From Nodosilinea sp. E11 (GTDB lineage: Bacteria > Cyanobacteriota > Cyanobacteriia > Phormidesmidales > Phormidesmidaceae), in NCBI RefSeq assembly GCF_032813545.1, contig NZ_CP136520.1, positions 552,001 to 616,000 on the forward strand: a stretch of DNA of 64,000 bases, read 5' to 3'. Made by a program: the position numbers and the translations under genes. Positions 25,773 to 34,741 of the stretch are shown here, in pieces (the stretch's first letter is position 1; every line of letters starts with the position of its first letter). A model generated the notes under the pieces. The model was not told the DNA's origin and did not search any database. It saw only the letters and a program-made list of their open reading frames with translations.

Positions 25773-25804
25773 GGCCTCCAACGCTCTAGTCAAGCGCGGA
25801 GGCC
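25773..25804. terminator. Bidirectional terminator-like hairpin
   Basis: GGCCTCC and GGAGGCC pair, with an inner CGCT/AGCG stem. It lies between the convergent thioesterase (+) and ssb (-) genes. Confidence 0.55.
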
Positions 25805-25833
25805 CAAGGCGCAGGTTCTCTAGGGCGCGGCCC

Positions 25834-26289
25834 CTAGAAGGGGATGTCGTCGTAGCTGGGGTTAGCAGCGGGTTCGGCAGGGGTTGGCATTGGGGCCGGG
25901 GTCGCCACTGGGCGAGAGGCCGCCGGGCTGGGGGTAGCCGATGGGGCTGGCACGGCGGCAGGCGGGGCCATGGGCATGGTGCTCAGTTCACCTACGTTGT
26001 AGATGCGCTGCACGGTCATTTCTACCTGTTTTTCTTTGAACCCCTCCGAGCGCTCGACTACATTCATAGCCAAACGACCTTCGAGCATGACCCGCTGCCC
26101 GGCCTGGTACTGGGCCTGAATGTCTTGAGCCAGGTTGCCCCAGCCCACTACCTTCATTTGAGAGGAGGGGTCACCTTCTCTCAGACCGGGAAACTGCACC
26201 ATAAATTCGGCCACTGGGGTTTGGTTGTCAGAGGTGTAGCGCAGCTGGGGCGACTGCAGAATCTCGGCCATGATCAGGCAATTGTTCAT
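25834..26289 (-). CDS. ssb: Single-stranded DNA-binding protein
   Basis: Of 151 residues, the first 100 form an OB-fold (ILQSPQLRYTSDNQTPVAEFMVQF, GQRVMLEGRLAMN), followed by a Pro/Ala-rich linker and the acidic tip YDDIPF, the partner-binding hallmark of bacterial SSB. It coats single-stranded DNA during replication and repair. Its ATG overlaps the TGA of the upstream nucleotidyltransferase/phosphomutase gene (ATGA, 26286-26289), so translation is coupled. Cyanobacteria often have more than one SSB; this could be either the main or second copy. Confidence 0.88.
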   Translation of the reverse strand: MNNCLIMAEILQSPQLRYTSDNQTPVAEFMVQFPGLREGDPSSQMKVVGWGNLAQDIQAQYQAGQRVMLEGRLAMNVVERSEGFKEKQVEMTVQRIYNVGELSTMPMAPPAAVPAPSATPSPAASRPVATPAPMPTPAEPAANPSYDDIPF

Positions 26290-28817
26290 AGTGGCATGGG
26301 CTCCTTGATCCCCTGTTCTTTGTCGATGAAGGTCTGAACGTGATCCTGATACTTGGTGATAGTGCCGTCAAGCCATTCCCGGTTTTGGCTGTTGGCGTAG
26401 ATGTGCACCAGCGGTTCGCCAGCATCGGGCAGTACCAGCACCCAGTCATCGGGGTTGTCACCCAAAATTTTAACCCCATCAATCAGCTCTAGGCGCTCAG
26501 GCGGGTTTTCTTCAACTAAGTAGCGCATCAGTGCCCCCTTCACTGTCCAGGGGCAGCGCAGGGTTTGCATACGGTAGGCCATGCGGGGCAGCTCTGACCA
26601 GATTTGCCCCAGCGATCGCTGCTGCAAGCTCAAAATCTCAATGAGCTTGGCAATGCAGAACATGGCGTCGAAACCGGGGTGTAGCTCAGGGAAGATAAAG
26701 CCCATTTCGCCACTGCCCCCCAGCACCACATTAGGGTTGGTCTGGCAGGCTTCCATTAGCGCGGTGGGGTTGGCCTTGGTGCGAATCACCTGACCGTCGT
26801 GGCGGCGGGCAATGTGCTCAATCACGCCGGAGGTGTGCACCGGCACAACGATGGTGCCCCGCGGATGGGTGGTCAGCATCATGTGGGCCATCAGTGCGGT
26901 GAGCACTTCGCCGCGAATGCGGGTACCGACCTCATCGACCAAAATCAGCTGCTCACCATTGGCTGACACCTGGGCTCCAAAGGTGGCTCGCAGCGACTGC
27001 ACCACCTGGCCCAGCTGCCCCAGCATCATCTCGCGCTCGTCGTTAGAGAGAGCCATTTGGCGCAGGCTGGCATTGAGCACCACGGCGTCACAGTCAAACT
27101 TGCCGAGAATCTGCGGCAGCACCGCTCCGGAGACGGCATAGAGGTAGTCGATCACCACCTTGGCCTGACTGTTGGTCACCGCCTCAATGTTGAGGTGCTT
27201 TTCAAAGGCCGTAGTGTAGGTCGAGACAACCCCCGAGGGGTAGGTGACGGTGCCGATCTCGTGGATGGCGGCTCGCCGCAGGTCTTCTTTGAAGTAGGCC
27301 CCTTCAATTTTCTTCTCTTTGCCCTTGGGAATGTCGATGCCGTGCTCGTCAAAGAACTCAATTAGCACGTAGTCGGGGCGATTGGGGTGCAGGCGGACGT
27401 GAATGCCCCCGGCCACACCCATTTGGGCCAGCACGCTGCGGGCCACCGGAATGGCGGTCGCTTCGAGGTTTTGAATGTTGACGCCGACGGACATGAGACC
27501 GGCAATCAGCGATCGCGACACCATGCGCGAAATACTGCGCTGATCGCGCGACACCGTGACGTGGGAGCCCTGTTTGAGGGTAGACCCGTAGGCCGCCCCC
27601 AGCTTGACCGCAAACTCAGGGGTGATGTCGATATTGGCCAGGCCAGCTACCCCCCGCTGGCCAAACAAATTGCGCTGAGCAGTATTGCCCCAGATAAGGT
27701 TGATGTTCAACGTTGCACCTGACTCGATTTGCTTACTCGGCCAGACCCGCACGCCAGGGCTAATTTGCGCCTCCTCACCCACCGTAGACAGGGGGCCAAT
27801 CACCGCCCCCTCAAGCACATGGGATCGGCGATCTACCCGCGCCCCCCGGGCAATGCTACAGGCCCTGAGGTGCACCTCATCACCGATAATGGCTCCATTC
27901 CAAACGATGGGCCGTTTGAGATCGGCATCGTTGCCAATGGTGACGTTATCGCCAATCACGGTGCCCGCTTCGAGCACCGTGCGCGCGCCAATCCGGCAGT
28001 TGTTGCCAATCATCACCGGCGGGTGGATCTGAACCGTTGGATCTATCTGAGTATTTTCGCCGATCCACACGTCGGGAGATGTCTCTGAGTATGCATAATC
28101 GACCACCACTTTGCGGTGTAGGGCATCGTACTGGGCTTCGCGGTAGGCCTCTAGGTGACCGACATCGCACCAGTAACCGTCGGCGACGTAGCCAAAGATC
28201 GGCTCACCCTTCTCTAGCAGCAGAGGAAACAGGTCTTTAGAAAAGTCAGACTCTTCGTTATCGGGCAGGTAGTCGAGCACCTCGGGTTCGAGAATGTAGG
28301 TGCCAGTGTTGACGGTGTCAGAAAAAATTTCGCTGGTAGAGGGCTTCTCTAAAAACCGCTTGATGCGGCAGTCTTCGTCGGTGATCACCACCCCAAATTC
28401 GATCGGGTTGGGCACCCGCGTCAGCACTAGGGTAGCCTTAGAGCCCTTTTGCTTATGGAACTCAATGGCGGCTTTGAGGTCAAAGTCGGTCACGCTGTCG
28501 CCGCTAATCACCAAAAATGTCTCAGTCAGTAGGTCGGCGATATTCTTCACGCAGCCCGCTGTGCCCAAGGGTTGGTCTTCTTCGACGGCGTAGGTCATCT
28601 GCACGCCAAAGTCACGGCCATCGCTAAAGTGGTTGCGCATGACATCGGGCAAGTAAAACAGGGTCGCAATCACCTCGTTGATGCCGTTGCGTTTGAGTAG
28701 GTTGACGATGTGTTCGGCAATGGGGCGATTGAGAATGGGCACCATTGGCTTGGGTAAATCACAGGTTAGGGGCCGTAGACGAGTCCCTGAACCACCAGCC
28801 ATAAGCACTGCGCGCAT
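26286..28817 (-). CDS. Mannose-1-phosphate guanylyltransferase/phosphomannomutase-like fusion
   Basis: 843 residues in three parts: a nucleotidyltransferase (1-235; LMAGGSGTRLRPLT, EKP near 175), a left-handed beta-helix with hexapeptide repeats (about 250-370), and a phosphohexomutase-like region (about 375-840). The activated-sugar role (GDP-mannose or a similar donor for envelope polysaccharide) is inferred from family members. In the mutase part, the place of the catalytic T-A-S-H-N-P loop reads TVSRDQRSIS (near 420), lacking the standard motif, so mutase activity is doubtful or changed. AAGGAGA-type binding site stands just before the ATG. The end overlaps ssb by four bases. Confidence 0.88.
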   Translation of the reverse strand: MRAVLMAGGSGTRLRPLTCDLPKPMVPILNRPIAEHIVNLLKRNGINEVIATLFYLPDVMRNHFSDGRDFGVQMTYAVEEDQPLGTAGCVKNIADLLTETFLVISGDSVTDFDLKAAIEFHKQKGSKATLVLTRVPNPIEFGVVITDEDCRIKRFLEKPSTSEIFSDTVNTGTYILEPEVLDYLPDNEESDFSKDLFPLLLEKGEPIFGYVADGYWCDVGHLEAYREAQYDALHRKVVVDYAYSETSPDVWIGENTQIDPTVQIHPPVMIGNNCRIGARTVLEAGTVIGDNVTIGNDADLKRPIVWNGAIIGDEVHLRACSIARGARVDRRSHVLEGAVIGPLSTVGEEAQISPGVRVWPSKQIESGATLNINLIWGNTAQRNLFGQRGVAGLANIDITPEFAVKLGAAYGSTLKQGSHVTVSRDQRSISRMVSRSLIAGLMSVGVNIQNLEATAIPVARSVLAQMGVAGGIHVRLHPNRPDYVLIEFFDEHGIDIPKGKEKKIEGAYFKEDLRRAAIHEIGTVTYPSGVVSTYTTAFEKHLNIEAVTNSQAKVVIDYLYAVSGAVLPQILGKFDCDAVVLNASLRQMALSNDEREMMLGQLGQVVQSLRATFGAQVSANGEQLILVDEVGTRIRGEVLTALMAHMMLTTHPRGTIVVPVHTSGVIEHIARRHDGQVIRTKANPTALMEACQTNPNVVLGGSGEMGFIFPELHPGFDAMFCIAKLIEILSLQQRSLGQIWSELPRMAYRMQTLRCPWTVKGALMRYLVEENPPERLELIDGVKILGDNPDDWVLVLPDAGEPLVHIYANSQNREWLDGTITKYQDHVQTFIDKEQGIKEPMPL

Positions 28818-29146
28818 ACCTTCTCCTTCCTGCTGTTAACAATCCCTGATGCCATACCCAACCTTGGGTAGATGCCCCAAAGAATACACTGACCTGGACA
28901 CCCATTATTTGAAACCGGGTCTGCCCCATCCGAAGATAGACTAGAGTAAATGCACTTCTGCTATCTCTATCCCAGGTTGGATCTATTGGTTTACCTCCAG
29001 GGGATTACGTCCAGAGCGATCGCATTAACTAAAATGCACCCCTTCCGGTCGATTGAGCTGGCCTGTCCTCAAAATAGGCACGGCAACCCGGGGCAACGTT
29101 GGTATTGTAGAAGCATAGGCGACCCGGGTAGAAAGGAGCAGTGACT
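28818..29146. other. Spacer between divergent genes
   Basis: No gene or RNA is recognised in 329 bases. It should hold the promoters of the minus-strand fusion gene and of the plus-strand small membrane protein, whose AAGGAG lies at 29133-29138. A frame open at 28950-29144 has no coding character. Confidence 0.5.
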
Positions 29147-29329
29147 ATGAGTACATTGATCGTGCTTTTGTTGGCCAGTATCTATGGCGGCGGTGCCTTT
29201 AAGTTTTGGACAGGGTTTAACCGCACCAACTTTTCTGAGGGCAAGGTGAAGTTTACGGTGCTGTGGCCAGTGTTTTTGGCCCTCAACAAGTCCTACCGCG
29301 AAAACTTTAGCCGAGCCTTGAAAGGATGA
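29147..29329 (+). CDS. Small conserved-type membrane protein, function unknown
   Basis: A 60-residue protein beginning with a membrane helix (STLIVLLLASIYGGGAFKFW) followed by a basic amphipathic part (FNRTNFSEGKVKFTVLWPVFLALNKSYRENF). ATG 29147 is chosen over the GTG six bases earlier because AAGGAG is then 8 bases away. The stop overlaps the ATG of the methyltransferase gene (ATGA), so the two are made together. The look is of a conserved small cyanobacterial protein; I know of no function. Confidence 0.75.
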   Translation: MSTLIVLLLASIYGGGAFKFWTGFNRTNFSEGKVKFTVLWPVFLALNKSYRENFSRALKG

Positions 29330-30039
29330 GCCAGGACAAGAGCAGCCGCCTGCCCACCGAGGCCTCTCCCTGGGGGCCGCTGGTGCAGGCCGTGGGTCGA
29401 CGCTACGACCACGAATTTAGCGGTAAGGCCTTTGATCTGCCGCCTGAGGTAGAAGAGATGCCGGTGTTCCAAGACTGGATCGCAGGCACGCTGACGCCTC
29501 GGATTTCGACCCCCTTTTGGGAAGCGGTCAAACCCCGCAAGCGCGATCGCTGTCTCGACATTGGCTGCGGCATCAGCTTTTTGATCTATCCCTGGCGCGA
29601 CTGGGATGCCCTGTTTCACGGCCACGACATGAGCTCGGTGGCCTGCCAGGCGTTAACCTCCCGTGGCCCTCAGCTCAATTCGAAGCTGTTTAAGGGGGTA
29701 ACCCAAGGGCCGGCCCATCGGCTGGAGTATGAACCCCACTCCTTCGATATGGCGATCGCCACCGGGGTCAGCTGCTACTATCCCGCCGACTACTGGGCCA
29801 CGGTGCTGCAACAGGTGAAAAAGGTTCTCAAGCCCGGCGGCTGGTTTTTGTTTGACGCCCTCAACCCCGACGCCGAACTGGCCGAGGCCTGGGCCATTCT
29901 CGAAACCTACCTGGGTGCTGAAGTCTACCTAGAAGCTCTCGATCGCTGGCCTGCGTTGGTGAAGGCAGAGGGCGGGCGCGTCGTTTCAACCAAAGACTAC
30001 GAACTGTTTCGCCTATTTAAGGTGAAGTGGGACGGGTAG
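29326..30039 (+). CDS. Class I SAM-dependent methyltransferase
   Basis: The 237-residue protein has the Rossmann-type SAM site RCLDIGCGISFLIYPW (motif I near 71-78), a later LEYEPHSFDMAIATGVSCYY (motif IV region) and VLKPGGWFLFDAL (motif VI region). Substrate is unknown. The Trp-rich PWRDWD insertion after motif I is a distinguishing feature. It is translationally coupled to the small membrane protein before it. Confidence 0.85.
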   Translation: MSQDKSSRLPTEASPWGPLVQAVGRRYDHEFSGKAFDLPPEVEEMPVFQDWIAGTLTPRISTPFWEAVKPRKRDRCLDIGCGISFLIYPWRDWDALFHGHDMSSVACQALTSRGPQLNSKLFKGVTQGPAHRLEYEPHSFDMAIATGVSCYYPADYWATVLQQVKKVLKPGGWFLFDALNPDAELAEAWAILETYLGAEVYLEALDRWPALVKAEGGRVVSTKDYELFRLFKVKWDG

Positions 30040-30099
30040 TTTGCGCTACTATTAGCGGCGATATTGGCTGAGTGGCGACAGTTGCCCAGGAGAGATCGC

Positions 30100-30861
30100 A
30101 TGGGGTCGGGTTCAGGCTATTCGAAAGTAGGGCTAGTGCTGATGGTAGGGCTGATCGCCCTGGGGGGGTGCCGCCGGGCTGAGGTCGGCGATGCCCCAGC
30201 CGCTGTACCCCCGGTCGCCGCTGAGGCCGACAATGCCCCGATCGCTGAACTGGTAGTCGATGATGGCTTTCGCTCAACCCCCATCAACCCGCCCCGAACC
30301 GCCCAGTTGACCACCCAGGCGTCGGGCTCACAGATCAATTTGCGATCGCAGCCCACCACCCAATCTGACGCCCAGGGCTATGGTCTCGGCGGCGACGCCA
30401 TTACCCTGCTGCATCTGGCCGAGGGTGAGGGCGGTTTTAGCTGGTACTACGTAAAATTTGCCCAGTCGGAGGCCGAGGGCTGGGTGCGGGGCGACTTTGT
30501 CGATACCAGTCAGCAGGCCACCGTCCCGCCCGCTGACTTAGCCCCCGGCACGGCCCCCGCAGTCGGCCCTGGGCCATGCAACGACAGCAACCGCCCAGAG
30601 GCCTTCTTCGAGACCAAGTCCTTTAGAATTCACCTGTGCCAGACGGCCCAGGGGCTGAGCTATGTGGGCATCAACAAAACCAGCAACGACACGCTGATCA
30701 CCACCGACGTGCGTGAAAACCAGGGCACCTACATTGCCATTGACGGCAACTACCAGTACCACATCAACGACAAATCCCTATCGGTCTACCAGATCAACAG
30801 CGGCAGCTACAGTCAGCTCGAAGGCGAAGACGTGATCCGCCACGAGCGGTTCTTGTATTGA
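30100..30861 (+). CDS. Lipoprotein with bacterial SH3 domain
   Basis: The 253-residue protein has a lipobox (LGGC, Cys24), a flexible Ala/Pro region, an SH3b domain at about 75-140 (SQINLRSQPTTQSDAQGYGL, WYYVKFAQSEAEGWVRGDFV) and a unique C-terminal domain (about 160-253; FETKSFRIHLCQTAQGLSYVG, QYHINDKSLSVYQ). SH3b domains commonly bind cell-wall peptides. The ATG at 30100 is set by AGGAGAG six bases before it. The C-terminal domain is of unknown type. Confidence 0.82.
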   Translation: MGSGSGYSKVGLVLMVGLIALGGCRRAEVGDAPAAVPPVAAEADNAPIAELVVDDGFRSTPINPPRTAQLTTQASGSQINLRSQPTTQSDAQGYGLGGDAITLLHLAEGEGGFSWYYVKFAQSEAEGWVRGDFVDTSQQATVPPADLAPGTAPAVGPGPCNDSNRPEAFFETKSFRIHLCQTAQGLSYVGINKTSNDTLITTDVRENQGTYIAIDGNYQYHINDKSLSVYQINSGSYSQLEGEDVIRHERFLY

Positions 30862-30919
30862 TTTTTAGAGGTTCTTAGAAAAAAGAAGATCCCCGTTTTA
30901 TCCGGCGCTTGTAGCTACC

Positions 30920-30942
30920 GTAGGGTGGGCACCGCCCACCAT
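30920..30942. repeat. GGTGGGCACCGCCCACC palindrome
   Basis: Another copy of the GTAGGGTGGGCA family, with compensating CC at the centre. Confidence 0.75.
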
Positions 30943-31011
30943 GGGCAAAGGTCTCCAGCAGTCAACTTAAACTCAGCCCCTGACGGCAGACAACAACGAC
31001 ACCGCCAGGTT

Positions 31012-32943
31012 CTAGCCGGGCGGAATTTCGTCGCGGGCAGGAACCCGTCCGGGTGAAGTCATCGTGCCGGGCTGGGGCTGGACGGGAGATTCACCGCCGC
31101 CTGGGGCAGCCCCCTCAAACTCGCCAGGGGCTTCAAACTCGCCGGGGGGGCTTAGCTGCACCGGGTTGGCGTTGGGGTTACCCACCGGGGCCACCGGTTG
31201 GGCCAGCTCTTGGTGAATGGTTTCGGTCATACGGCGAATCAGTTCGCTGGCGCGGCCATCGTTGGTGGGGCGCTGCACCAACACCGCCAGGCTGTAGCGC
31301 CTGCCGTTGGGCACGTCGACTACGGCCATATCACCCAGCAAGCTGCCAATGTCGCCGGTTTTGTTGGCAGTCAATGACTGATCTCGAATGCCGGAGGGAA
31401 TCAGGCTGTCATTTTGGGTGCGCTGCATGATGCTAAACAGGCGATCGCGCGATCGCGCCGTCACCAGCCCCCCCTGGTCAATGAGGGCCATAATCAGTGC
31501 CAGGTCTTTGGCACTGGTGGTGTTAGTGCCCTCTAAATCGGGCAGAGGGTTGCGCAGCAGGGTATGCTCTAGGCCCCAGTCAGCAAAGGTTTGGTTGAGG
31601 GCCTCAATCCCCCCCAGGGCCGCAATCATCATATTGGTAGCGGTATTGTCGCTGACCACGATCATGCGGGTAGCAATCTCTAGAGCGGTGTATTCAGTGC
31701 CTACCGGCTCGCCGCGCAGGGTACCTGAGCCCCCGGCCATATACTCCTCTTGCAGCGTCAGAGATTGGTTCAGCGACATGGTGCCCGCATCGACCTGCTG
31801 CAAAAAGGCCACTAAAATTGGCACCTTGATGGTGCTGGCTGCGGCCACTGGCTCAGCTCCATTTAGGTCAACATATTGGCCCGAATCGAGATCGACAGCA
31901 AAGGCCACCGGGGTGAGGCCAGGGGTCAGGGTGGCTAGCTCCCCTAGCTCCCCCGTCAGACGAGACATCTCGCTGGTAAGGCGAAGGTCATTCACGGTGG
32001 TGGCCGACCCGTGGGTTAACGCGCCGCCCCCTCGGGGGGTTGGGGTTTCGCGGGCAGCAGAGGCCGCCCCATCGCGAGAAGAGGCCACATTGCTGGGGCT
32101 AAGCACCGATAGCAGAGTACCGGCGATCGCCGCGACCCCCACCCCTAAAATAATGAGACGAATGAGATAAAGCAGGGGCAGCGGCGGGTTAGCCAAGCGC
32201 CGTCGGGCCGTGGCAGCCCGCGATCGCCGCGCCGGGGCCATTGGGTCTAAGGGTTGGCCGGGGCGTGCGCCGTCGATCGGGGGGGCCGGGGGCATACCCA
32301 GGGCTTCGCCAGAACGATCTTTAGACCGCTGCCGAGGGCGCGATCGCAGGGGGGTGACGTTAGGCGGCAGCCCTGCCGTTCCCATGGCGCTGGTGCCCAA
32401 AGCGGCCGCCGTACTGGCTGGTAAGACCTGGCCTGGAATACCCTGGCCCTGAATGCTGTGGGGATGCATTTGGAGCGGTGCGGGGCCAGGTTGGGGAGCG
32501 CGGGGCCTCGGGGGCGGGCCAGCCGCCGGTCGCTCTACCCGAGGAGGAGCAGCTAAAGGGGGGGCGGGACGTTGGGGGGCGGGACGTTGAGGAGCGGGGC
32601 CACGCTTAAAACTAGGCAGCGAGGCATTGGGATTGCGGGGGGGCGAGGGCACGGTGGGCTCAGGTTCAACGGGGGTGCTGCCAAAGTCGGGGGTAAGCTG
32701 CTGGTGCTGCCGCCACTGGTTCCGCCGTCGCGCCAGAGGCGAAGGCCGCTGTAGCCCATCGCTTCCCCAAGCAGTTGATTCCGATTCCCCGGGTAGCTGA
32801 AGCCCCCCTTGTTCGCCCCTAACTCGGGCAGGGGCGGTTTCACCCCAGGGCGACCCAGCCTCAGGACGTCCCGCAGGCGATGAAAATGGTTTTTGAGAAT
32901 CGTCGTACTGTCCCATGTGCCTTGCTCGCGCCATGTGTGCCAT
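31012..32943 (-). CDS. Membrane-anchored class A beta-lactamase-like serine hydrolase with Pro-rich cytoplasmic region
   Basis: 643 residues from the first ATG. The first 240 or so are Pro/Arg-rich and disordered, then one membrane helix (LLYLIRLIILGVGVAAIAG), then a periplasmic domain with all three penicillin-recognising motifs: STIK (Ser nucleophile and Lys), SDN and KTG. The omega-loop region reads NPLPDLEGTNTTSAKDLA without a clear Glu166 equivalent, so deacylation of beta-lactams may be poor; a peptidoglycan peptidase or penicillin-binding role is as likely. The start is uncertain: ATGs at 32943, 32934 and 32916 are possible, the last with AAGG close before it. It follows a trmJ-like gene on the same strand after 34 bases. 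Confidence 0.82.
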   Translation of the reverse strand: MAHMARARHMGQYDDSQKPFSSPAGRPEAGSPWGETAPARVRGEQGGLQLPGESESTAWGSDGLQRPSPLARRRNQWRQHQQLTPDFGSTPVEPEPTVPSPPRNPNASLPSFKRGPAPQRPAPQRPAPPLAAPPRVERPAAGPPPRPRAPQPGPAPLQMHPHSIQGQGIPGQVLPASTAAALGTSAMGTAGLPPNVTPLRSRPRQRSKDRSGEALGMPPAPPIDGARPGQPLDPMAPARRSRAATARRRLANPPLPLLYLIRLIILGVGVAAIAGTLLSVLSPSNVASSRDGAASAARETPTPRGGGALTHGSATTVNDLRLTSEMSRLTGELGELATLTPGLTPVAFAVDLDSGQYVDLNGAEPVAAASTIKVPILVAFLQQVDAGTMSLNQSLTLQEEYMAGGSGTLRGEPVGTEYTALEIATRMIVVSDNTATNMMIAALGGIEALNQTFADWGLEHTLLRNPLPDLEGTNTTSAKDLALIMALIDQGGLVTARSRDRLFSIMQRTQNDSLIPSGIRDQSLTANKTGDIGSLLGDMAVVDVPNGRRYSLAVLVQRPTNDGRASELIRRMTETIHQELAQPVAPVGNPNANPVQLSPPGEFEAPGEFEGAAPGGGESPVQPQPGTMTSPGRVPARDEIPPG

Positions 32944-32977
32944 TGCCCCTGCCCCAGCCAAACCCTCAGCCCCAGGC

Positions 32978-33754
32978 TCAGTCTTGCTGAGAACACCTAT
33001 CTGTCGCCCAGTTCACCTGGCGAAGAACGCCCCTAAGCATAGCCAACTCCTGACTATCTGGCCCAGCTCGATGCAGCAATCGCCGCAGTTTTGCCATCCG
33101 ACTCGGAGCGGTATGGGGGTAAAGATAACCGATTTTTAGCAAAAGGGATTCTAAATCTCGATAAAACCCCTCCATTTGGTCAAAGGGGGCCAAAGGCCCC
33201 GCCGGGGCGGCCACCGCCCTTGGGGCAAACGGTTCTATCAGAGCCGCACTCAGGGCCGCCCGGTGAAGCAAATAGCTACACACGGCAACAGCCTGGGCCA
33301 GGTTTAAAGAGGGGTAGGCATCGGTGGCGGGAATGCGCACCCAGCGCTGGGCAAAGACCAGTTCCTCATTGCTCAGCCCCCGATCTTCAGGGCCAAACAC
33401 CAGGGCAGCATTGACGCGATCGCCAGGCTCGGTGGGCAGTAGCCAGGGCAAAGCAGTCTCTGGCGAATCGAGCGGTTGGGCCTGGGGGTGCAGGCGACCC
33501 GTCGTTGCCACCGTCCGCTCACACCCCGCTAAGGCGTCAGGTAGCGTTGACACAATGGTGGCTGCCGCCAGCACGTCCCCGCCATGTACCGCCATCCGCC
33601 GCGCCTCCTCTGAGGTGGGGTCACAGTGGGGGTTGACCAACACCAGCTGAGCCAGCCCCATATTCTTCATCACCCGCGCCGCCGCGCCGACGTTGAGCGG
33701 CCCCGCTGGCTCGACTAAGACGATGCGGACTTGGTCGAGCTGCCAGAGGGTCAT
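32978..33754 (-). CDS. TrmH-family RNA methyltransferase (TrmJ group)
   Basis: A 258-residue SPOUT methyltransferase. The knot motifs are IVLVEPAGPLNVGAAARVMKNMG (near 11-33), ALVFGPEDRGLSNEEL (near 117-132) and IPATDAYPSLNLAQAVAVCSYLL (near 141-163). The N-terminal and C-terminal helical regions fit TrmJ, which methylates the 2'-O of tRNA residue 32; closely related enzymes act on other RNAs, so the exact target is inferred. The 5' side is a C-rich (on this strand) simple repeat of about 80 bases. Confidence 0.86.
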   Translation of the reverse strand: MTLWQLDQVRIVLVEPAGPLNVGAAARVMKNMGLAQLVLVNPHCDPTSEEARRMAVHGGDVLAAATIVSTLPDALAGCERTVATTGRLHPQAQPLDSPETALPWLLPTEPGDRVNAALVFGPEDRGLSNEELVFAQRWVRIPATDAYPSLNLAQAVAVCSYLLHRAALSAALIEPFAPRAVAAPAGPLAPFDQMEGFYRDLESLLLKIGYLYPHTAPSRMAKLRRLLHRAGPDSQELAMLRGVLRQVNWATDRCSQQD

Positions 33755-33834
33755 GGGAGGTGGAGGGGTGGAGGGGTGGAGGGGTGGAGGGTGGAGGGGT
33801 GGAGGGGTGGAGGGGTGGAGGGGTGAAGGGGTGA
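33755..33834. repeat. G-rich minisatellite, about nine copies of GGGGTGGA
   Basis: An 8-base unit is repeated in tandem with one 7-base copy and a final GGGGTGAAGGGGTGAG. It directly precedes the ATG of the trmJ-like gene, so the mRNA leader would be C-rich and the other strand could form G-quadruplexes. Confidence 0.9.
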
Positions 33835-33862
33835 GTACTTAAACACTACACCTCCCTACGCC

Positions 33863-34573
33863 CTACGCCGTTTCGTCTTCGAACCGATAGCCTACCCCTG
33901 TAACGGTTTTCACAAAGGTGGGCTGAGACGAGTCGGGTTCAACTTTCTTGCGCAGGCGGGCAATGTGGGTGTCGACCACCCGTTCGTCACCAAAGAAGTC
34001 TTCACCCCAGAGTTTTTCAATCAGGTGGTGACGGCTCCACACCCGGCCTGGGTAGCTCATAAAGGTAGCCAGCAGGTCAAATTCTAGGGGCGTGAGGTCT
34101 AACAGTTCGGGATGGCTGCCCTCAAGACGGTGGGCGGTGCGCTGGTCGAGATCAAGGCTAAAGTGGGCGGTGCGGTAGGTCTGGGTGGGGGCGTCTTGGC
34201 TATGGCGCAGGCTGCGGCGCAGAAGGGCACGCACGCGGGCCACTAGTTCTCGCGGGCTGAAGGGTTTGACGAGGTAGTCGTCGGCTCCGGTAGAGAGGCC
34301 AATGATCCGGTCAATTTCTTCACCCCGAGCAGTGAGCATGAGAATGTAGGGATCTTTAGCCCCTGGCCCCTGGCGAATTCGGGTACACACTTCTAAGCCG
34401 TCGAGCTTGGGCAGCATGACATCGAGAATAATTAGATCGGGCTGGAGGGTCTGCTGATAGCGAAGGGCGGTTTCGCCGTCTTCACACACCTCACAGGTAA
34501 AGCCTTCTTTTTCGAGGTAGAGCCGAATTAGTCGGGCAATTTCGGCTTCGTCTTCCACAATTAAAATCAGCAC
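33863..34573 (-). CDS. OmpR-family winged-helix response regulator
   Basis: The 236-residue protein has a receiver (LILIVEDEAEIARLI, phospho-Asp in LDVMLPKLDG, Lys in VKPFSPREL) and a C-terminal winged helix (LTPLEFDLLATFMSYPGRVWSR, DTHIARLRKKVE, VTGVGYRFE). A frame is open from 34666, but the start is placed at GTG 34573, where GAGAGG lies six bases upstream and the receiver fold begins. No kinase is adjacent, so its partner is not visible. It is divergent from the helical-repeat membrane protein gene. Confidence 0.88.
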   Translation of the reverse strand: MLILIVEDEAEIARLIRLYLEKEGFTCEVCEDGETALRYQQTLQPDLIILDVMLPKLDGLEVCTRIRQGPGAKDPYILMLTARGEEIDRIIGLSTGADDYLVKPFSPRELVARVRALLRRSLRHSQDAPTQTYRTAHFSLDLDQRTAHRLEGSHPELLDLTPLEFDLLATFMSYPGRVWSRHHLIEKLWGEDFFGDERVVDTHIARLRKKVEPDSSQPTFVKTVTGVGYRFEDETA

Positions 34574-34741
34574 CGTGACCTCTCGCTCCCTATCAGCCCA
34601 AGATATCTTGCCCCAGAATATCAACCTTGAACTAGCATACTCACTAAGCGTGTTCCAGCTCACCACCTGGTCGGGGTTTTGCGATCCAAGCCTCCTGGGC
34701 TTGAGTTTGGCCCCTTTGGTCGAGCGATTTTCCGGTGTCCT

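Noticed and set aside
28950..29144. 64-residue open frame before the small membrane protein
   Set aside because: No ribosome binding site, no recognisable composition, and it occupies the expected promoter region.
33755..33834. Possible CRISPR array
   Set aside because: The repeat unit is only 8 bases in direct tandem with no spacers and no cas genes nearby.
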